64,000 nucleotides of DNA, from assembly GCA_965219305.1 (NCBI GenBank), contig OZ244725.1:3472001-3536000 (forward strand). The letters run 5' to 3'. Positions within the stretch are counted from its first letter, which is position 1; each line of letters opens with the position of its first letter. The notes below the pieces were generated by a model. That model was given only the letters and a program-made list of their open reading frames with translations. It was not told the origin of the DNA and ran no database searches. This document shows, one piece after another, positions 62,848 to 64,000 of this stretch. This DNA comes from DATHTS01 sp965219305 (GTDB lineage: Bacteria; Acidobacteriota; Blastocatellia; Pyrinomonadales; Pyrinomonadaceae). The position numbers and the translations under genes were made by a program.

Positions 62848-64000
62848 ATGCTTAATAATATCAAAAAATTACAAATTCCGGCGCACTTTGGCAAAACACT
62901 TTTGCTGATCGCCGGATTTTTCGTTTTCGGTTTGCCGCTTACTGCCGACTGTCAACAAACAGACGGCGGAATGAGCGTCCGTGTCAAAGATTTGGCGGAA
63001 ATCGAAGGCGTGCGCTCGAATCAACTGATCGGTTACGGCTTAGTCGTCGGACTTAACCGCACGGGCGACCGCGTTCAGCAAAATTTATATGCCCGCCAGA
63101 CTTTGCAGAATCTGCTCGAACGGATGGGAATTTCCACCGAAACGGCGACGCTCAAACCGGAAAATATCGCTACGGTTTTAGTAACCGCGACGCTTCCGCC
63201 GTTCGTCCGGCAAGGCTCGAAACTCGATGTTACCGTTTCTTCGATTGCCGACGCGCGTTCTCTGCAAGGCGGAACTTTGATATTGACGCAGCTTAAAGGA
63301 ATTGACGGGCAAGTTTACGCCGTGGCGCAAGGTTCGGTTTCAATCGGCGGAATTTCAGCCGGAAAACAGGGAAATTCGGTCGAAATAAATCATCCGACAG
63401 TCGGGCGCGTTCCGAACGGCGCGAACGTCGAAAGAATTGTTCCGACCAATTTTACTCAAAATAACCGCCTGACTTTAGTTTTACGCGACGAAGATTTTTC
63501 GACCGCCGCGAAACTCAATCAGGTCATCAACGCGAAATTCGGAACGGGAACGGCAAAAGCTCTCGACGGCAGAAATGTTGACGTAAATATTCCGGCAGCG
63601 TTTAACGATAATTACGTCGGATTTATCGCCGAGATGGAAAATCTGCGGCTCACGCCGGAAAACATCGCCAAAATTATTATTAATGAACGAACCGGAACGA
63701 TCATTATGGGAAGGGAAGTTCGTCTCGCCTCAGTCGCCATTTCGCAGGGCGGCGTAACGGTGAGAATCGGCACGGAATATGAAGTTTCTCAGCCTTCGAT
63801 TTTGAGCAAAACGGGCGAAACCGCCGTCGTTCCGCAGACGACCGTTAAAGTAGAAGAGAAAAAAGCCGAATCGGTAATTTTACCGGACGGCGCGACGATT
63901 GACGAAGTCGTTCGCGGTCTGCGCTCGCTCGGAGTTTCGGCGCGCGACATTATCAGCATTTTGCAGGCGATCAAATCCGCCGGAGCGATGAACGCCGATC
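62848..64000 (+). CDS. flgI: Flagellar P-ring protein FlgI (partial, runs off window)
   Basis: At least 384 residues from ATG 62848, open at the right edge. A signal peptide (about 14-37, ending ADC-Q) precedes the FlgI family start SVRVKDLAEIEGVRSNQLIG and YGLVVGLNRTGDR, then ARQTLQNLLERMGIS. It forms the P ring in peptidoglycan and is assisted by FlgA. No defect visible in the part present. Confidence 0.93.
   Translation, partial: MLNNIKKLQIPAHFGKTLLLIAGFFVFGLPLTADCQQTDGGMSVRVKDLAEIEGVRSNQLIGYGLVVGLNRTGDRVQQNLYARQTLQNLLERMGISTETATLKPENIATVLVTATLPPFVRQGSKLDVTVSSIADARSLQGGTLILTQLKGIDGQVYAVAQGSVSIGGISAGKQGNSVEINHPTVGRVPNGANVERIVPTNFTQNNRLTLVLRDEDFSTAAKLNQVINAKFGTGTAKALDGRNVDVNIPAAFNDNYVGFIAEMENLRLTPENIAKIIINERTGTIIMGREVRLASVAISQGGVTVRIGTEYEVSQPSILSKTGETAVVPQTTVKVEEKKAESVILPDGATIDEVVRGLRSLGVSARDIISILQAIKSAGAMNAD

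Overview
The window looks like chromosomal DNA of a low-to-moderate GC, Gram-negative, flagellated bacterium. The best guess is an Acidobacteriota member of the Blastocatellia/Pyrinomonadaceae type. This rests on gene content (BON-domain secreted protein, FecR-like secreted proteins, Ser/Thr kinase with a TPR neighbour, large M14 and M1 peptidases, OPT transporter, Uma2 nucleases) and on many dispersed palindromic intergenic repeats. It is an inference, not a database result. Gram-negative envelope: Lnt, FlgH/FlgI and many Sec signal peptides. Motility: a flagellar operon runs off the right end.

Layout. 1-7 kb: BON-protein pseudogene, tRNA methyltransferase TrmL, two related secreted FecR-like proteins, UDP-glucose dehydrogenase plus a UDP-sugar epimerase, a HEAT-repeat secreted protein. 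6.6-12.2 kb: secreted protein and VWA protein pair, two tandem glycine-zipper proteins, and a two-gene unit (64-aa stress-type protein plus eRF1-like protein) behind a very good sigma-54 promoter. 12.4-16.7 kb: tRNA-Glu, TPR protein, a second sigma-54 promoter that appears to drive a terminator-ended non-coding RNA, Lnt. 16.7-27 kb: ATP-grasp enzyme, site-2 protease and TrpS, P-loop kinase, a histidine kinase / DUF486 / NtrC-type regulator operon, a DUF5666-like protein, enolase. 27-36 kb: TPR protein with a frameshifted paralogue, Ser/Thr kinase, flotillin and NfeD-like partner, GxxExxY protein between repeats, M14 peptidase. 36-44 kb: OPT transporter, Uma2 nuclease, M1 peptidase, AbrB/PIN toxin-antitoxin pair, cupin, second Uma2 nuclease, and an IS200-like Y1 transposase embedded in REP-like hairpins. 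44-52 kb: lipoprotein, cobalamin-dependent MetH, then an accessory block (unknown gene, RelBE-type pair, DUF262/DUF1524 protein, DUF433 protein) marked by a duplicated metH 3' end. 52-64 kb: flagellar operon flhA-flhF-flhG-fliA-fliM-fliN-(unknown)-flgF-flgG-flgA-flgH-flgI(partial).

How the parts fit. The flagellar cluster combines export (FlhA), placement (FlhF/FlhG), late-gene sigma factor, switch proteins, distal rod and L/P rings. The sigma-54 sites near 9.8, 10.8 and 14.4 kb, together with an NtrC-family activator at 21-22.5 kb, suggest a sigma-54 stress or envelope regulon. The link between that activator and those promoters is not shown by the sequence. The most interesting items are the putative sigma-54-driven small RNA (14449-14610), the metH-tail duplication around a toxin-antitoxin island, repeat-derived sequence inside the MetH linker, and the transposase/REP and GxxExxY/repeat associations.
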